Source: Phocaeicola massiliensis B84634 = Timone 84634 = DSM 17679 = JCM 13223
Lineage (GTDB): Bacteria > Bacteroidota > Bacteroidia > Bacteroidales > Bacteroidaceae
DNA length: 64,000 nt
Assembly (NCBI RefSeq): GCF_000382445.1
Contig: NZ_KB905472.1
Span: 355,540-419,539, forward strand
Reading direction: 5' to 3'
Shown here: piece after piece, positions 33,998 to 42,144 of the stretch
Layout of the letters: each line of letters opens with the position of its first letter
Numbering within the stretch: the first letter of the stretch is position 1
Made by a program: the position numbers and the translations under genes
The notes under the pieces: model-generated
What the model was told of the DNA's origin: nothing
The model's input: only the letters and a program-made list of their open reading frames with translations
Databases searched by the model: none

Positions 33998-34039
33998 AAT
34001 CCCCGGCAGACACAACCGCCTGTCGGGGATTATCATTTT
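33998..34039 (+). terminator. Terminator hairpin, copy 2 (right edge of accessory cassette)
   Basis: It repeats 33051-33092 with two substitutions that shorten the stem (AATCCCCGGCAG and CTGTCGGGGATT). It precedes the stop of the leftward gene at 34045, so it may serve both directions. Confidence 0.8.
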
Positions 34040-34044
34040 GGGAC

Positions 34045-34302
34045 TCATTTCTGTTTCGTGATATTCCAAACCCGTCCTCCCGTCTTGCTCACCGCCCGCT
34101 CCATGAACTCCATGGCCTTGTAGTCTTTGGGGTTCACGGTGAAGGTCACCGCCACCAGTCCGGGGGTGTTTGCTTCTTGAAAGGTGATGGACATCGGGCG
34201 GTCATAGCGTACCCAGTAGGAGAGGAATTCCACGCACCGCGCTTCATCCAGCTGCACCGCCAGGCGTTGAGGGCCGAAGATGTCGAGACTTATCCCTTCC
34301 AT
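34045..34302 (-). CDS. Conserved hypothetical phage protein
   Basis: The 85-residue protein begins MEGISLDIFGPQRLAVQLDE. It is a mixed alpha/beta protein with RPMSITFQEANTPGLVAVTF. It is the last gene of the long leftward early operon. It overlaps the zinc-finger gene upstream by 13 nt. No family or function recognised. Confidence 0.65.
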   Translation of the reverse strand: MEGISLDIFGPQRLAVQLDEARCVEFLSYWVRYDRPMSITFQEANTPGLVAVTFTVNPKDYKAMEFMERAVSKTGGRVWNITKQK

Positions 34303-34511
34303 GACACCTTTGTTTTGTCTTCAGGAATATAGGGGATTATCACCACGTCTATCACCGCACTCACCACGACGCGTCCGCTTCCCCGGCAGTCGGGACAGAT
34401 TTCGGTGATCTCGTTCTCTTCCCGTTCATCCAGCCTGGTGAGGAAGCCTGTGCCGCCGCAGTGGCGGCACAAGGCTACTTTAGGGTGCTTGTACTTCTTC
34501 TCACTCTTCAT
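34290..34511 (-). CDS. Small DnaJ-type zinc-finger protein
   Basis: The start at 34511 (MKSEKKYKHPKVALCRHCGG) gives 73 residues and overlaps the upstream gene by 11 nt. Two CxxCxG knuckles (CRHCGGTG and CPDCRGSG, 23 residues apart) form one zinc-binding site as in DnaJ central domains. A short C-terminal beta tail follows. It is probably a protein- or RNA-binding accessory factor of early phage growth. Confidence 0.75.
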   Translation of the reverse strand: MKSEKKYKHPKVALCRHCGGTGFLTRLDEREENEITEICPDCRGSGRVVVSAVIDVVIIPYIPEDKTKVSWKG

Positions 34512-34998
34512 CGTTCGCGGAGTCTGTATCGGAAAATTCGGGTTTGGGAGCATCCGGTCCGGCTTCGTAGTAATATACGTCCATGATGGGTGTCTCGGCT
34601 ACAGAAGCTATCACGTAGTCCGCCATGGTGCCTTTCATTCCTTCGTCCATCTTTACGATAGAGTCGCGGAGGTCAGCAGCCTGTACCAATATGTTGGTGG
34701 CGACACGTTTTTCGGCACCGCTCTTTTCATCCAACGTGATATAGTAAAGCTTGAACTTGAACCAGCGGTCGGCGGCATCCTCGTTACTGGGGAACAACTC
34801 GCTGAAATTGGCGCGTTTCACATCGGACACGGTGAATCCGCCGCTGATGAACGGGGTCGTTTCTTCGATGATACGTGCTTCGGCTTCGGTGAAGCTGAGG
34901 GCATCCACCAGGTAGGGTTCGGTCACTTTCTTGTTCATTCCATTCTCGGCTACCTTCTCGTAGCGTACTTTGCATTCAAACCATGTGTGCATTGCCAT
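34501..34998 (-). CDS. DUF4494-like phage protein
   Basis: The 165-residue protein begins MAMHTWFECKVRYEKVAENG. The pattern W-[FY]-E-C-K-V-x-Y and LVDALSFTEAEARI recalls the DUF4494 family of Bacteroidales phages and conjugative elements. The tail is acidic (SDTDSANDEE). It lies 35 bp after the DUF2786-like gene in the early operon. Function unknown. Confidence 0.7.
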   Translation of the reverse strand: MAMHTWFECKVRYEKVAENGMNKKVTEPYLVDALSFTEAEARIIEETTPFISGGFTVSDVKRANFSELFPSNEDAADRWFKFKLYYITLDEKSGAEKRVATNILVQAADLRDSIVKMDEGMKGTMADYVIASVAETPIMDVYYYEAGPDAPKPEFSDTDSANDEE

Positions 34999-35033
34999 AA
35001 TCTTTTTGTTTTTAGTGAGTTAATAAAATGTTG

Positions 35034-35738
35034 TTATTTAAGTGCTTTCGCAATCCGTTGTTTGCGTCCATCCTTTTCGCCGATGGAGTATGCGTTTCCG
35101 TCCAACATGCGGCGGGCACCGGATTTCCATTGTCCGGCCTTCTGGCCCTGGTCTTTCAAATAGTGTTCAATCATCGTTTGATGACAGACGGTGAGAGCGG
35201 TGCAGGTTTCTTCCGCTGCTTTCTCTTTTTCCAGTTTGTCACGTACTCCGGACGCGCAGCCCAGCAGATAGGATGCCGCCCACAGATTACGCTGTCGCGG
35301 AAGGATGCGGTATCCGGCAAAGTGCTCTTTGTAACGGCGCGGCATCAGACCGGAGAATACGGTGGTGAGGAAGTTGAAGGCGTATTCCACTGCCATGCGG
35401 TTCACGTCCGTGCCGTAAACGCACATCGTGCAGGTGCCTTTCACCATGAAACCTTTGCTGTAATAGTGCTTGCAGAGCACGTTCAGCAGGTCTTGTTTCC
35501 AGCCGCAACGGTAAGGGTCGGCGGTGTTCAGGCCGCTGCTGCGACCGATGGGGCTTTCTTCTTTTTCACCGGTAGCTGCTGACTGGTACACTTCTGCCAT
35601 TTCCAAATTATATTGGGTCAACAGTCGCTGGATGGCAGCAGCCGCGGCATTGGCTTCGCCTTCGGAACCGATGGCCTGCGCACCGTCGCGCAGGGCTATC
35701 AGTTTCTTTATTTTGTCTATGATGGTCTGTTTGTCCAT
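35034..35738 (-). CDS. DUF2786-domain protein
   Basis: The 234-residue protein starts with the DUF2786 helical motif (DKIKKLIALRDGAQAIGSEG followed by EANAAAAAIQRLLTQYNLEM). A second domain with CKHYYSKGFMVKGTCTMCVY, RYKEHFAGYRI and SYLLGCASGV follows. Such proteins are frequent in transposable and other phages, and their role is not known. It is 3 bp downstream of the preceding gene and clearly part of the early operon. Confidence 0.8.
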   Translation of the reverse strand: MDKQTIIDKIKKLIALRDGAQAIGSEGEANAAAAAIQRLLTQYNLEMAEVYQSAATGEKEESPIGRSSGLNTADPYRCGWKQDLLNVLCKHYYSKGFMVKGTCTMCVYGTDVNRMAVEYAFNFLTTVFSGLMPRRYKEHFAGYRILPRQRNLWAASYLLGCASGVRDKLEKEKAAEETCTALTVCHQTMIEHYLKDQGQKAGQWKSGARRMLDGNAYSIGEKDGRKQRIAKALK

Positions 35739-35741
35739 AGG

Positions 35742-36026
35742 TTATTGTTTAATATAGACTGAAAGCAGCGGTGTGCCGTTTCGCTTGACAATCAGCACGG
35801 TGTTTCCGCTGTCTTCTATAATCTCCGTGGTTACCCGGCTGGTGAGTGTCTGCCCCAACCGGAGTTGGTCCAGGTATCGGTCCAGCGAGTACTTCAGGTG
35901 GTCGAAGTCATCACGTGTGCCTTCGTAGTCACATCGCTGTGCGTTTGCCAGCACGCAGATGAGGAGCTTCAGCCACTTGGGGCGTTTCTCCTTTGCGATG
36001 TTACATTTATAGGTGAGTATGGCCAT
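35742..36026 (-). CDS. Hypothetical early phage protein
   Basis: The 94-residue basic protein begins MAILTYKCNIAKEKRPKWLK. It has a helical first half with WLKLLICVLANAQRCDYEGT and a beta second half. It overlaps the upstream gene by 20 nt and precedes the DUF2786-like gene by 3 nt. No recognised family. Confidence 0.6.
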   Translation of the reverse strand: MAILTYKCNIAKEKRPKWLKLLICVLANAQRCDYEGTRDDFDHLKYSLDRYLDQLRLGQTLTSRVTTEIIEDSGNTVLIVKRNGTPLLSVYIKQ

Positions 36027-36225
36027 TGTTGTCTGTAGTTTTGGGTTTATACTTCCATCCGTTCAGGTCGTAGAGGGCGCGGCGTGCCGTCTCGAAATCG
36101 GCGAACTCGCCCACCTCGTTGCCCTCCCAGTGCTCCGCCACCTGCCGCCACCGGATGATGCGGAAGCGGCTGTAGTGGCGGCTGATGGTATACTTAGGAT
36201 GCGGAGGCAGGGGTCGGCTGTTCAT
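36007..36225 (-). CDS. Hypothetical small basic early phage protein
   Basis: From the ATG at 36225 (MNSRPLPPHPKYTISRHYSR) it has 72 residues. An alternative ATG at 36243 adds six. It contains FRIIRWRQVAEHWEGNEVGE and an aromatic, basic C-terminus, suggestive of nucleic-acid binding. It overlaps the end of gam. No family recognised. Confidence 0.55.
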   Translation of the reverse strand: MNSRPLPPHPKYTISRHYSRFRIIRWRQVAEHWEGNEVGEFADFETARRALYDLNGWKYKPKTTDNNGHTHL

Positions 36226-36736
36226 TCTCTTTCTTGGGTTCAAGGTAAAACGTTTCGTCCTGCACCACCTGCACGCCTATCTTGGGGAAGACGGCTGCCA
36301 CCTCCTCGATGGCGCGGTCGGCCAGCAGTTTGTCTTTGGCCAGTTCCTCGGTGGTGCGGATGTAGCCGGGGAGCAGCTCCTTGCATAAATTGGTTACCGC
36401 CGCCCAGGTGAAGCCTTTCAGATTTTTCAGTTTCGGCGTTCCGGTACGGAAGCCGAACACGCCGTGAGCGGATTCCATGCTCTTCTTCTTGCCAAACAGC
36501 GCATCCTTGTTCTCGGTGGCGTAAGTCTGGATAATCTCGAAGTTGCGTTCCTTGGTGTCGCCCAGCTCTGCCAGCTGGTCGGCATACTTCTCGCGGATGC
36601 GGGTCATTTCCTGATCCATGCGGGCGGTGATGCCCTGTACCTTGGCATCGGCTGCTGCATAGTCGGCGAATGCCTGTTCGGCGGCTTCGCGAGTGACGCC
36701 TGTAATGACTGTTTTCTTTACTCTTTTTGTTGCCAT
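36194..36736 (-). CDS. gam: Gam-like host-nuclease inhibitor
   Basis: The 180-residue protein has the Mu Gam pattern: a long N-terminal coiled coil (AFADYAAADAKVQGITARMD to about residue 75) followed by a beta hairpin with GVFGFRTGTPKL and the helical KGFTWAAVTNLCKELLPGYI. Mu Gam binds DNA ends as a Ku-like dimer and shields them from exonucleases. Its presence fits replicative transposition. The start is well defined, and a 190-bp non-coding stretch with palindromes precedes it. Confidence 0.9.
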   Translation of the reverse strand: MATKRVKKTVITGVTREAAEQAFADYAAADAKVQGITARMDQEMTRIREKYADQLAELGDTKERNFEIIQTYATENKDALFGKKKSMESAHGVFGFRTGTPKLKNLKGFTWAAVTNLCKELLPGYIRTTEELAKDKLLADRAIEEVAAVFPKIGVQVVQDETFYLEPKKENEQPTPASAS

Positions 36737-36798
36737 AATCTTGTTTTTAATTAGTGGTTAAGTAGTTATTAGTAGTTACTAGTTGTCAAGTAGTCAAC

Positions 36799-36871
36799 TG
36801 TAGGGGCAGGGTCTGCCTGCCCGAATGCACAGGGCGAACCGTTTTCGGGCGACCGAACGTCGCCCCTACAG
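36799..36871. repeat. Composite palindrome of the dispersed GC-rich element upstream of gam
   Basis: A unit starting TGTAGGGGCAGGGTCTGCC is followed by an inverse-oriented unit ending CGTCGCCCCTACAG, so the 73-bp block can fold into a large hairpin. It fills most of the gap between gam and the 55-residue gene. TAGT-rich sequence flanks it on the left. Confidence 0.75.
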
Positions 36872-36925
36872 CAAAATGATAGCCGGATTCGGTTTTGACA
36901 CGTCTCCTGGCTTCTGTGGCTTCTC

Positions 36926-37093
36926 CTATTCATCGTCCCAGCCGCTGATGTTGTATTCCTGCTGCATGCTGATGCGTATCTCTTCGTCCAGAAATTCCAC
37001 CAGTTCATTGTATATCTGAATCTGGTCGAGGTTGGTGAATCGTTCCACCTTGCGGCGGATGGCTTCCTTGAGTTGTTCGATTACTTCGTTCAT
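36926..37093 (-). CDS. 55-residue acidic helical protein
   Basis: The ATG at 37093 overlaps the stop of the upstream HTH gene (ATGA). The product begins MNEVIEQLKEAIRRKVERFT and ends SGWDDE. It is mostly one amphipathic helix pair. A much longer in-frame extension upstream is a shadow of the HTH gene. Translational coupling suggests a partner role for the HTH protein. No family recognised. Confidence 0.6.
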   Translation of the reverse strand: MNEVIEQLKEAIRRKVERFTNLDQIQIYNELVEFLDEEIRISMQQEYNISGWDDE

Positions 37094-37698
37094 GCGTTTT
37101 CGGATTTTGATAGTTTGTATTCTTTCACCACTTCGCTGTGCATCAGACCGTGCTTGCTGTAGCACACTCTTTTCCCCTTCAAGTACCCTGTTACCAGTCC
37201 TTTGTCCGCCCATCGCTTGATGGTGCTTTTGCCGCATCCCAGCAGGCGGCATGCTTCGGCCTGGCTGATGAGGTCGGAGGGGGCTTCGGAAGCATCCTTG
37301 CGAGTGGCCTTGTTGATTTCGGCACGAAGCCCCAGGCGACGCTCCAATCGTTCCACCCGCTTCAACAGATTGCGGTAGTCTTTCAGCGACACCGTTGCGG
37401 TGGTTTCTTCCGCCTCGTATTCTTCCTTTTGGCGCATCAGGTTTTCCCATACACCGTCCGGCAGGTCGGGAATCAGTTCTTCCAGCGTGAGTCGGCCGGA
37501 TACGTATTGTGCGGCATCGCGTGCGGCGAAAAAGCGGGCTTCGTTTCTTTCGTCTCCGAGAGCGGTTGATACGTAGGTGTCGAACACCTGTGATTCGGTC
37601 ATGCGATTGTGCAATACGTCGGTCTGCGCATCCTTGTGTTCGCCTCCGTACTGGTCCAGCAGGTGGAGGGCGGTTTGGATTTCTTGTCTTGTTCTCAT
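37090..37698 (-). CDS. Helix-turn-helix (excisionase/MerR-type) early phage protein
   Basis: The 202-residue protein has an N-terminal helical domain, a coiled coil (about 100-125) and a C-terminal HTH_17-like domain: LISQAEACRLLGCGKSTIKR followed by WADKGLVTGY and the wing KGKRVCYSKHGL. Excisionase-like DNA binding is expected, perhaps as a transposition co-factor or middle/late regulator. A palindromic repeat lies just upstream of its start. Confidence 0.75.
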   Translation of the reverse strand: MRTRQEIQTALHLLDQYGGEHKDAQTDVLHNRMTESQVFDTYVSTALGDERNEARFFAARDAAQYVSGRLTLEELIPDLPDGVWENLMRQKEEYEAEETTATVSLKDYRNLLKRVERLERRLGLRAEINKATRKDASEAPSDLISQAEACRLLGCGKSTIKRWADKGLVTGYLKGKRVCYSKHGLMHSEVVKEYKLSKSENA

Positions 37699-37715
37699 TT
37701 CTTTTCTTTGTGTGT

Positions 37716-37745
37716 TCGGGCGGACACACGGGTCCGCCTCTATGG
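37716..37745. repeat. Copy of the dispersed palindromic element
   Basis: TTCGGGCGGACACACGGGTC and the following CGCCTCTATGG occupy the gap between the HTH gene and the GemA-like gene. Confidence 0.75.
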
Positions 37746-37746
37746 G

Positions 37747-38190
37747 TTATTGGTTTTCTTTTCGTGCGATGACTTCCAGCTGCTTCTTCACTTCCTTCAG
37801 CTCGGGCAGGGTCATCAGCGTGAGGTTCTTGCGGAACTTGGTGTGTGTGCGGCAGAAGAGGTTGATCTTGGCTTTGTTCATTTCAAAATCAGCTTCGCTG
37901 TCCGAGGCGTAGTCCTTGTTCAGGAAGGTAATCTGCAGAGACAGGGCATAGATACTGCGGCACAGGGCTTTCGCTTCCTTCCGGGCCGCCTGCTGTCTGT
38001 CGATGTTCAGTCTTTCCAGTAGCAGGCGCGCTTCGTCGAAGGTCAGCTCCTTGGTACTGTCGGTACGTCCGTCGGTGAACCGGGCGATGAAGTCGTGACG
38101 GTCGTCGTCATCGTATCCCATCTTATGGAAACTGGCGTGCAGGGCTTTGAGTTGCTGCGGCGATACGGGTTTGTTTGCTGTTGTCTTCAT
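37747..38190 (-). CDS. GemA/gp16-like protein (DUF1018-type)
   Basis: The 147-residue protein has SPQQLKALHASFHKMGYDDD, RHDFIARFTDGRTDSTKELT and FDEARLLLERLN, close to the DUF1018 signature of Mu gp16/GemA regulators. The C-terminal half is helical and basic. In Mu, GemA affects host gene expression and topology. The position between the ATPases and gam matches the semi-essential early region of Mu. Confidence 0.75.
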   Translation of the reverse strand: MKTTANKPVSPQQLKALHASFHKMGYDDDDRHDFIARFTDGRTDSTKELTFDEARLLLERLNIDRQQAARKEAKALCRSIYALSLQITFLNKDYASDSEADFEMNKAKINLFCRTHTKFRKNLTLMTLPELKEVKKQLEVIARKENQ

Positions 38191-38212
38191 TGTTATGACT
38201 TTTTAAATGTTG

Positions 38213-38896
38213 TTACTCTTCAACAGGCCAGCACTTCCGTGCCCCTTCCGGCCAGATGTCGAAATATCCCCTCGGTCCGATGTAACGTCCGCGGCTGAAT
38301 GCACGGTAGCTTTCGATATACACTTTCATGTCGGCATTGTACATCACGCTGCGGGCGGCACGTCCGGCAGGTAGTTTGCCGTCGGCGTGGCTGATGAAGA
38401 TGAGCAGTTTGTTCTTGTTGCGCTCTTTGAACTCTACATACTGCTTGAAACTCATCATGGTGTACTGAAAGCTGTCTATCACCACAAAGTCGGGGCTTTT
38501 CTGACGGTGCAGACGGATATCCAGTTGCTCCATGCTCTCGGCATCTATCAGCAGGAAGCGGCGGTTTACTTCCATCATGTTGAAACGTTTCAGCGAGTTC
38601 TGCATGGTGAGGCTCACGCCTTCCTCCAGACTGTTGTAGGCCACGCGCCCGAAACGGCACAGGTATTTGCAGAGCTGCATCACGAACGAGGTCTTTCCGT
38701 TGCCGCTTTGTCCCCAGATGAGCCACACGCCGCGCTTCTCGGGACGGCCGAACGCCTGATACCAGTCGCCGTCAAAGTCGAAGGTGTCGTACTTGATACT
38801 CATCATCTCACGCACCCCTTTGGCGTTGCGCTCGAAGGTGCGCTGTTCCGGCTGGGGGGCGCGGCGTCCTTTCTTCTTCACCTGCTCCGCCATCAT
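38213..38896 (-). CDS. RecA-fold P-loop ATPase, early phage
   Basis: The 227-residue protein has Walker A GQSGNGKTS (62-70), Walker B DFVVIDSFQY (136-145) and a polar sensor-like FISHADG segment near 169-175, typical of RecA/DnaB-type ATPases. The N-terminus is basic (KKKGRRAPQPEQR). Its ATG overlaps the stop of the MuB-like gene (ATGA). Mu itself has no such second ATPase next to B. It could act in replication restart, recombination or target handling. Confidence 0.8.
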   Translation of the reverse strand: MMAEQVKKKGRRAPQPEQRTFERNAKGVREMMSIKYDTFDFDGDWYQAFGRPEKRGVWLIWGQSGNGKTSFVMQLCKYLCRFGRVAYNSLEEGVSLTMQNSLKRFNMMEVNRRFLLIDAESMEQLDIRLHRQKSPDFVVIDSFQYTMMSFKQYVEFKERNKNKLLIFISHADGKLPAGRAARSVMYNADMKVYIESYRAFSRGRYIGPRGYFDIWPEGARKCWPVEE

Positions 38897-39786
38897 TCCG
38901 CATCTCCTTTCCTGTTGCGGCTTTCGATGATGCGTTTCTGTGCGTGCACCATTTTCTTGACGCGGCGAAGGTCGTTCTCGCTGGCTTCCGCGTCTTTCAG
39001 CACTTTCTTTATCTCGGAGTCGGCGGTCAGCCCGTTGGCCTGGCAGATGGTGTAGATGTCGTTCTGCGTGGTGGCGTGCACTTCAAAGAAACGGCGTCCG
39101 ATGCGGCTGTTTATCTCTTTGTACCCCTTTTTGTTGTAACGGAGGCCGCCCGCCATGCGGCGTTTGATGAAGTCGGTGCTGAGGAACACGATGCCGCTGT
39201 GACCTTCCAGACGGTTGTAGATACTGATGAAGTAATTGAAAACACTGTCCGTCAGCTTGTCGCCCTCATCGAAGATGATCAGGGGATTGTTGAGAAAGGC
39301 AATCATGCCGATGGCGTATTCCAGCATCTCGCGCAGGTTGGTGCCGTCGGTGGGTGCGCCCACCTGTTTGGCTATTTCGCGCACGAAGTCGCTTTTCTTC
39401 ATGTCTTCCGAGCAGAGTATGTAGAACACGTTGCGGTGGTTCTTGCGGTAGTCTATGGCGGCGGTGGTTTTTCCGCATCCGGCATCGCCCACCACCCACG
39501 TGACGTTTTTGTACATCTGTGCATCGGCCAGGACGAAGTTGATTTCCTTGAAGGCGGTGCTCTCGGTCAGCATCCAACGTTCAAAGCTGTAGCCTATCTG
39601 GGTGGCGATGCGCACGAACATGTCATCGCTGATGCTGGTGTACTTGCTGTTCAGGATGGTGGAGATGGTTGCGGCGGATACTCCGCTGAGGGATTCGCTC
39701 GCACGGTTACGCGAAGTGTAGTTGTCGCAGTAGGCGTTCAGCGCGTCGCGGATGGTATCCTTGTCTTGCAGTGATAGTTCTTTCAT
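38893..39786 (-). CDS. MuB-like transposition target-selection ATPase
   Basis: The 297-residue protein has an N-terminal HTH-type domain (SGVSAATISTILNSKYTSIS), an AAA+ core with Walker A GDAGCGKTT (100-108) and Walker B LIIFDEGD (169-176), and a basic C-terminal domain. This is the layout of Mu B, which binds DNA, recruits the transposase-bound ends and gives target immunity. It lies 61 bp downstream of the transposase gene. The Walker B acidic pair is intact. Confidence 0.9.
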   Translation of the reverse strand: MKELSLQDKDTIRDALNAYCDNYTSRNRASESLSGVSAATISTILNSKYTSISDDMFVRIATQIGYSFERWMLTESTAFKEINFVLADAQMYKNVTWVVGDAGCGKTTAAIDYRKNHRNVFYILCSEDMKKSDFVREIAKQVGAPTDGTNLREMLEYAIGMIAFLNNPLIIFDEGDKLTDSVFNYFISIYNRLEGHSGIVFLSTDFIKRRMAGGLRYNKKGYKEINSRIGRRFFEVHATTQNDIYTICQANGLTADSEIKKVLKDAEASENDLRRVKKMVHAQKRIIESRNRKGDAE

Positions 39787-39847
39787 TTTGTTTGAATCTT
39801 ATTTTAATGGTTATTTAATGTCGTTCAAATAGTGTTCAATGAGGGGG

Positions 39848-41941
39848 TTACATCATTTCGTAGCCTTTCACATCATCGAAGGTGAGATTGGAAAGTTCCT
39901 TGGTCTGTCCGCCCAGGGTGGAGTAGGCCAGTTCCATTCCGTCCTCGTCTTCTTCCTGCTCCAGTTTCTCGGGCAGGGAGATGGGGGCTTTGCGCCTGCC
40001 TTTCTCGTAGTCCTTCCGTATCTGTTCCATCTTCTCCTTGCTTACGTTTTTGGGCTGGGGAGTAGAAAGCCCGAACAGTTCGGCAGCTATTTTTTCGTCC
40101 AAATCAAATTCTTCAGTGGCAATCTGTAGCAATCCCATAGTCTCTTTACTCTGTTCGATGGCGCGGCGCATATAGCTGGTCTGTTCCTCGGTACGTTCCT
40201 GCGTGCCTCGGCAGATGGATACCTTCGGAGTGGCATCGGTACTGTATCTCAACTCATTGTTGGCCAGCACTTCCCACAGTTCGATGCGGGTCATATCCAT
40301 AGGATCATAGAAGATACGGAATTTGCGTCCGGTGTTGCGTAGCGCCCATGCTTCATTGCGAAGCCCGTTTTTGCCATATACATCGTATTCGTAGGACTCC
40401 TTGTTGAGGTCGAAAGCCAGTCCCTTGTTTGTGTAAGTCACAGTTTCAGGCTTTTTCAGCCAGAACATCTGTATCAGGTCCATGGCGGTGACAGGCTGCG
40501 TTTCGGGATTTTCGCTCATGCGGTACATCTCGATGCGTGCGATGCCTGTGGCGGGATGCGGGGCATTGTTCCACTGCTCGCGGCATTCCTTGTATATCTG
40601 CTTCACTTCCTCCAGTGTGGGAAGGGCGTAGGCATTCTGTTCGATGAATTCCATATTGGGATGACTGTTCTTTTTCACGGTGGTGACGTTCTGTCCCGTG
40701 AAGTGCCATATCTTGTGCAATATCTGCGACTGGAAACGGCCGAAGGCTGATTCGATGGTCTTGCTGTTGCCGTTGTAGGGCATCGTGGGTTTGCGCAGCA
40801 CGGCTATCTTGTCGAAGAACCCCTGTGCGGCGGCTTTCCTGTGGCCGCCCTGGTTGTCGTTCACTATCTCGTAGGGGCGGACACCTGCCACCTCCACCGC
40901 CATGCGGAAAGCACGGTACTGGCTGTCGAAGTTCTCGTTCGGGGCGATGTCGTAGCCCAGAAACACTTCGCTGTAGGCATCCATCACTTCGTATACGGAA
41001 GTGGTGCACATCTTTCCGTCCTTGTTCTTATAGTACAAGTTGAGTTTCGTACCGTCACTGTACCACAGTGAGTCGCGCATGGTGGGCATTTCCGTTTTCA
41101 GCAGGGAAGTGTATTTTCCTTTCCATGCCTGCATTCCGAATACGGCTGCATACCACAGGGGCATCACTTCGGGGGCATAGAGGTAATTGCGCAGGGTGTT
41201 GGGTGACTTGATGGGCTTTAATGCCTGTGTCTTGTCTCTCTTCCATTGGCTCTCTTCTGCCAGACGGTTGAATTCTTCAAATATCTGGGCTTCCGTGTAA
41301 ACAGGCACACGGCTGCGTCTCAGTCTCAGTATCAGGCGTGCTTCGCGCGGTCCTATCTTGCGGGCGGAGCTGTTGCCGTTCTTCTGGCTGACCAGCACGA
41401 TGTAGCCGTATTTTTTATAGTCGTTGAGCTTCTCGCGCAGGCGGCTGCTCTTCGGCAGGGTGTGCCCGTAGAGTTGGCGCAGTTTCTCGCAGGTGCCTTC
41501 CGCCAGTTCCCATGCCACCTTGGGGCGGCTGTGTCCCAGCTTGCCTTGCATGGCCCTTGCTTCCGCTTCCACGCGTACCATTTCATTCAGTACCTGGGCA
41601 TTTAGAATATATTCTGCCTGTTTTTTGTCTGTGAGGCTGCTTCCGTCCGCCAATGTATGGCGGCGGTAGAAGTCGATCGCTTTACTGTCTGTTCGTAGGA
41701 TATTGTTCATAAGCTGGTTCTTTAATCGGATTTCGGCATCGGGGTGGATTTCGTCATACTTCTGACGCACGAGGGCAGGCAGCGAGTTGTAGTCTATCAG
41801 CGCTATCCGTCCGTTCCCTCCGCGTTGGTGGAAAATGAACTGCTTGCGCTTTGTGTAATTGATGTATTGCGCCTGGGTTATCACGCCTCCGTCCACCAGT
41901 TCGGAATGGGTGACGCACTTTACGTTTCCGTACATTTCCAT
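39848..41941 (-). CDS. MuA-like DDE transposase
   Basis: The 697-residue protein has an N-terminal Mu-type DNA-binding segment, a helical end-binding region (about 100-250) and an RNase H-fold catalytic core. The acidic triad is Asp296 (WYSDGTKL), Asp362 (IVNDNQGG) and Glu397 (KTIESAFGR). A C-terminal domain that would contact the MuB-like ATPase follows. It performs strand transfer of the prophage ends for integration and replication. It is the first large early gene. A short hairpin lies in its leader. Confidence 0.93.
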   Translation of the reverse strand: MEMYGNVKCVTHSELVDGGVITQAQYINYTKRKQFIFHQRGGNGRIALIDYNSLPALVRQKYDEIHPDAEIRLKNQLMNNILRTDSKAIDFYRRHTLADGSSLTDKKQAEYILNAQVLNEMVRVEAEARAMQGKLGHSRPKVAWELAEGTCEKLRQLYGHTLPKSSRLREKLNDYKKYGYIVLVSQKNGNSSARKIGPREARLILRLRRSRVPVYTEAQIFEEFNRLAEESQWKRDKTQALKPIKSPNTLRNYLYAPEVMPLWYAAVFGMQAWKGKYTSLLKTEMPTMRDSLWYSDGTKLNLYYKNKDGKMCTTSVYEVMDAYSEVFLGYDIAPNENFDSQYRAFRMAVEVAGVRPYEIVNDNQGGHRKAAAQGFFDKIAVLRKPTMPYNGNSKTIESAFGRFQSQILHKIWHFTGQNVTTVKKNSHPNMEFIEQNAYALPTLEEVKQIYKECREQWNNAPHPATGIARIEMYRMSENPETQPVTAMDLIQMFWLKKPETVTYTNKGLAFDLNKESYEYDVYGKNGLRNEAWALRNTGRKFRIFYDPMDMTRIELWEVLANNELRYSTDATPKVSICRGTQERTEEQTSYMRRAIEQSKETMGLLQIATEEFDLDEKIAAELFGLSTPQPKNVSKEKMEQIRKDYEKGRRKAPISLPEKLEQEEDEDGMELAYSTLGGQTKELSNLTFDDVKGYEMM

Positions 41942-41973
41942 GATTCTTGTTCCTTTGTCTTTGTTTGTGCAAG

Positions 41974-41992
41974 CCCCGGCATCGGACCGGGG
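41974..41992 (-). promoter_or_regulatory. Hairpin in the transposase leader
   Basis: A CCCCGG / CCGGGG stem with a 7-nt loop lies 32 nt before the transposase ATG. It might modulate translation or read-through. It lacks a T-run. Confidence 0.35.
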
Positions 41993-42144
41993 ATGAAAGC
42001 CGCCTTTTCCGTCTTCTTACTTCTTACCTCTTGTTGAACACCACCTATTGAAAACACGTGGTTTCAAGAATATCTATTATGATGAAAGCGTTGTTATCCT
42101 GAATATTTCGGAAAGGTTCTTTGCTTGCTCCGTTCTGTTTTTTG

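Noticed and set aside
36926..37729. 267-residue reading frame extending the 55-residue gene upstream
   Set aside because: The N-terminal 210 residues are Arg/Pro-rich low-complexity sequence opposite the coding frame of the HTH gene. The ATGA-coupled start at 37093 is better.
40862..40890. Another copy of the palindromic element in the transposase gene
   Set aside because: Only the left half matches, and it encodes the conserved GVRPYEIVND segment before the catalytic Asp, so the similarity is likely coincidental.
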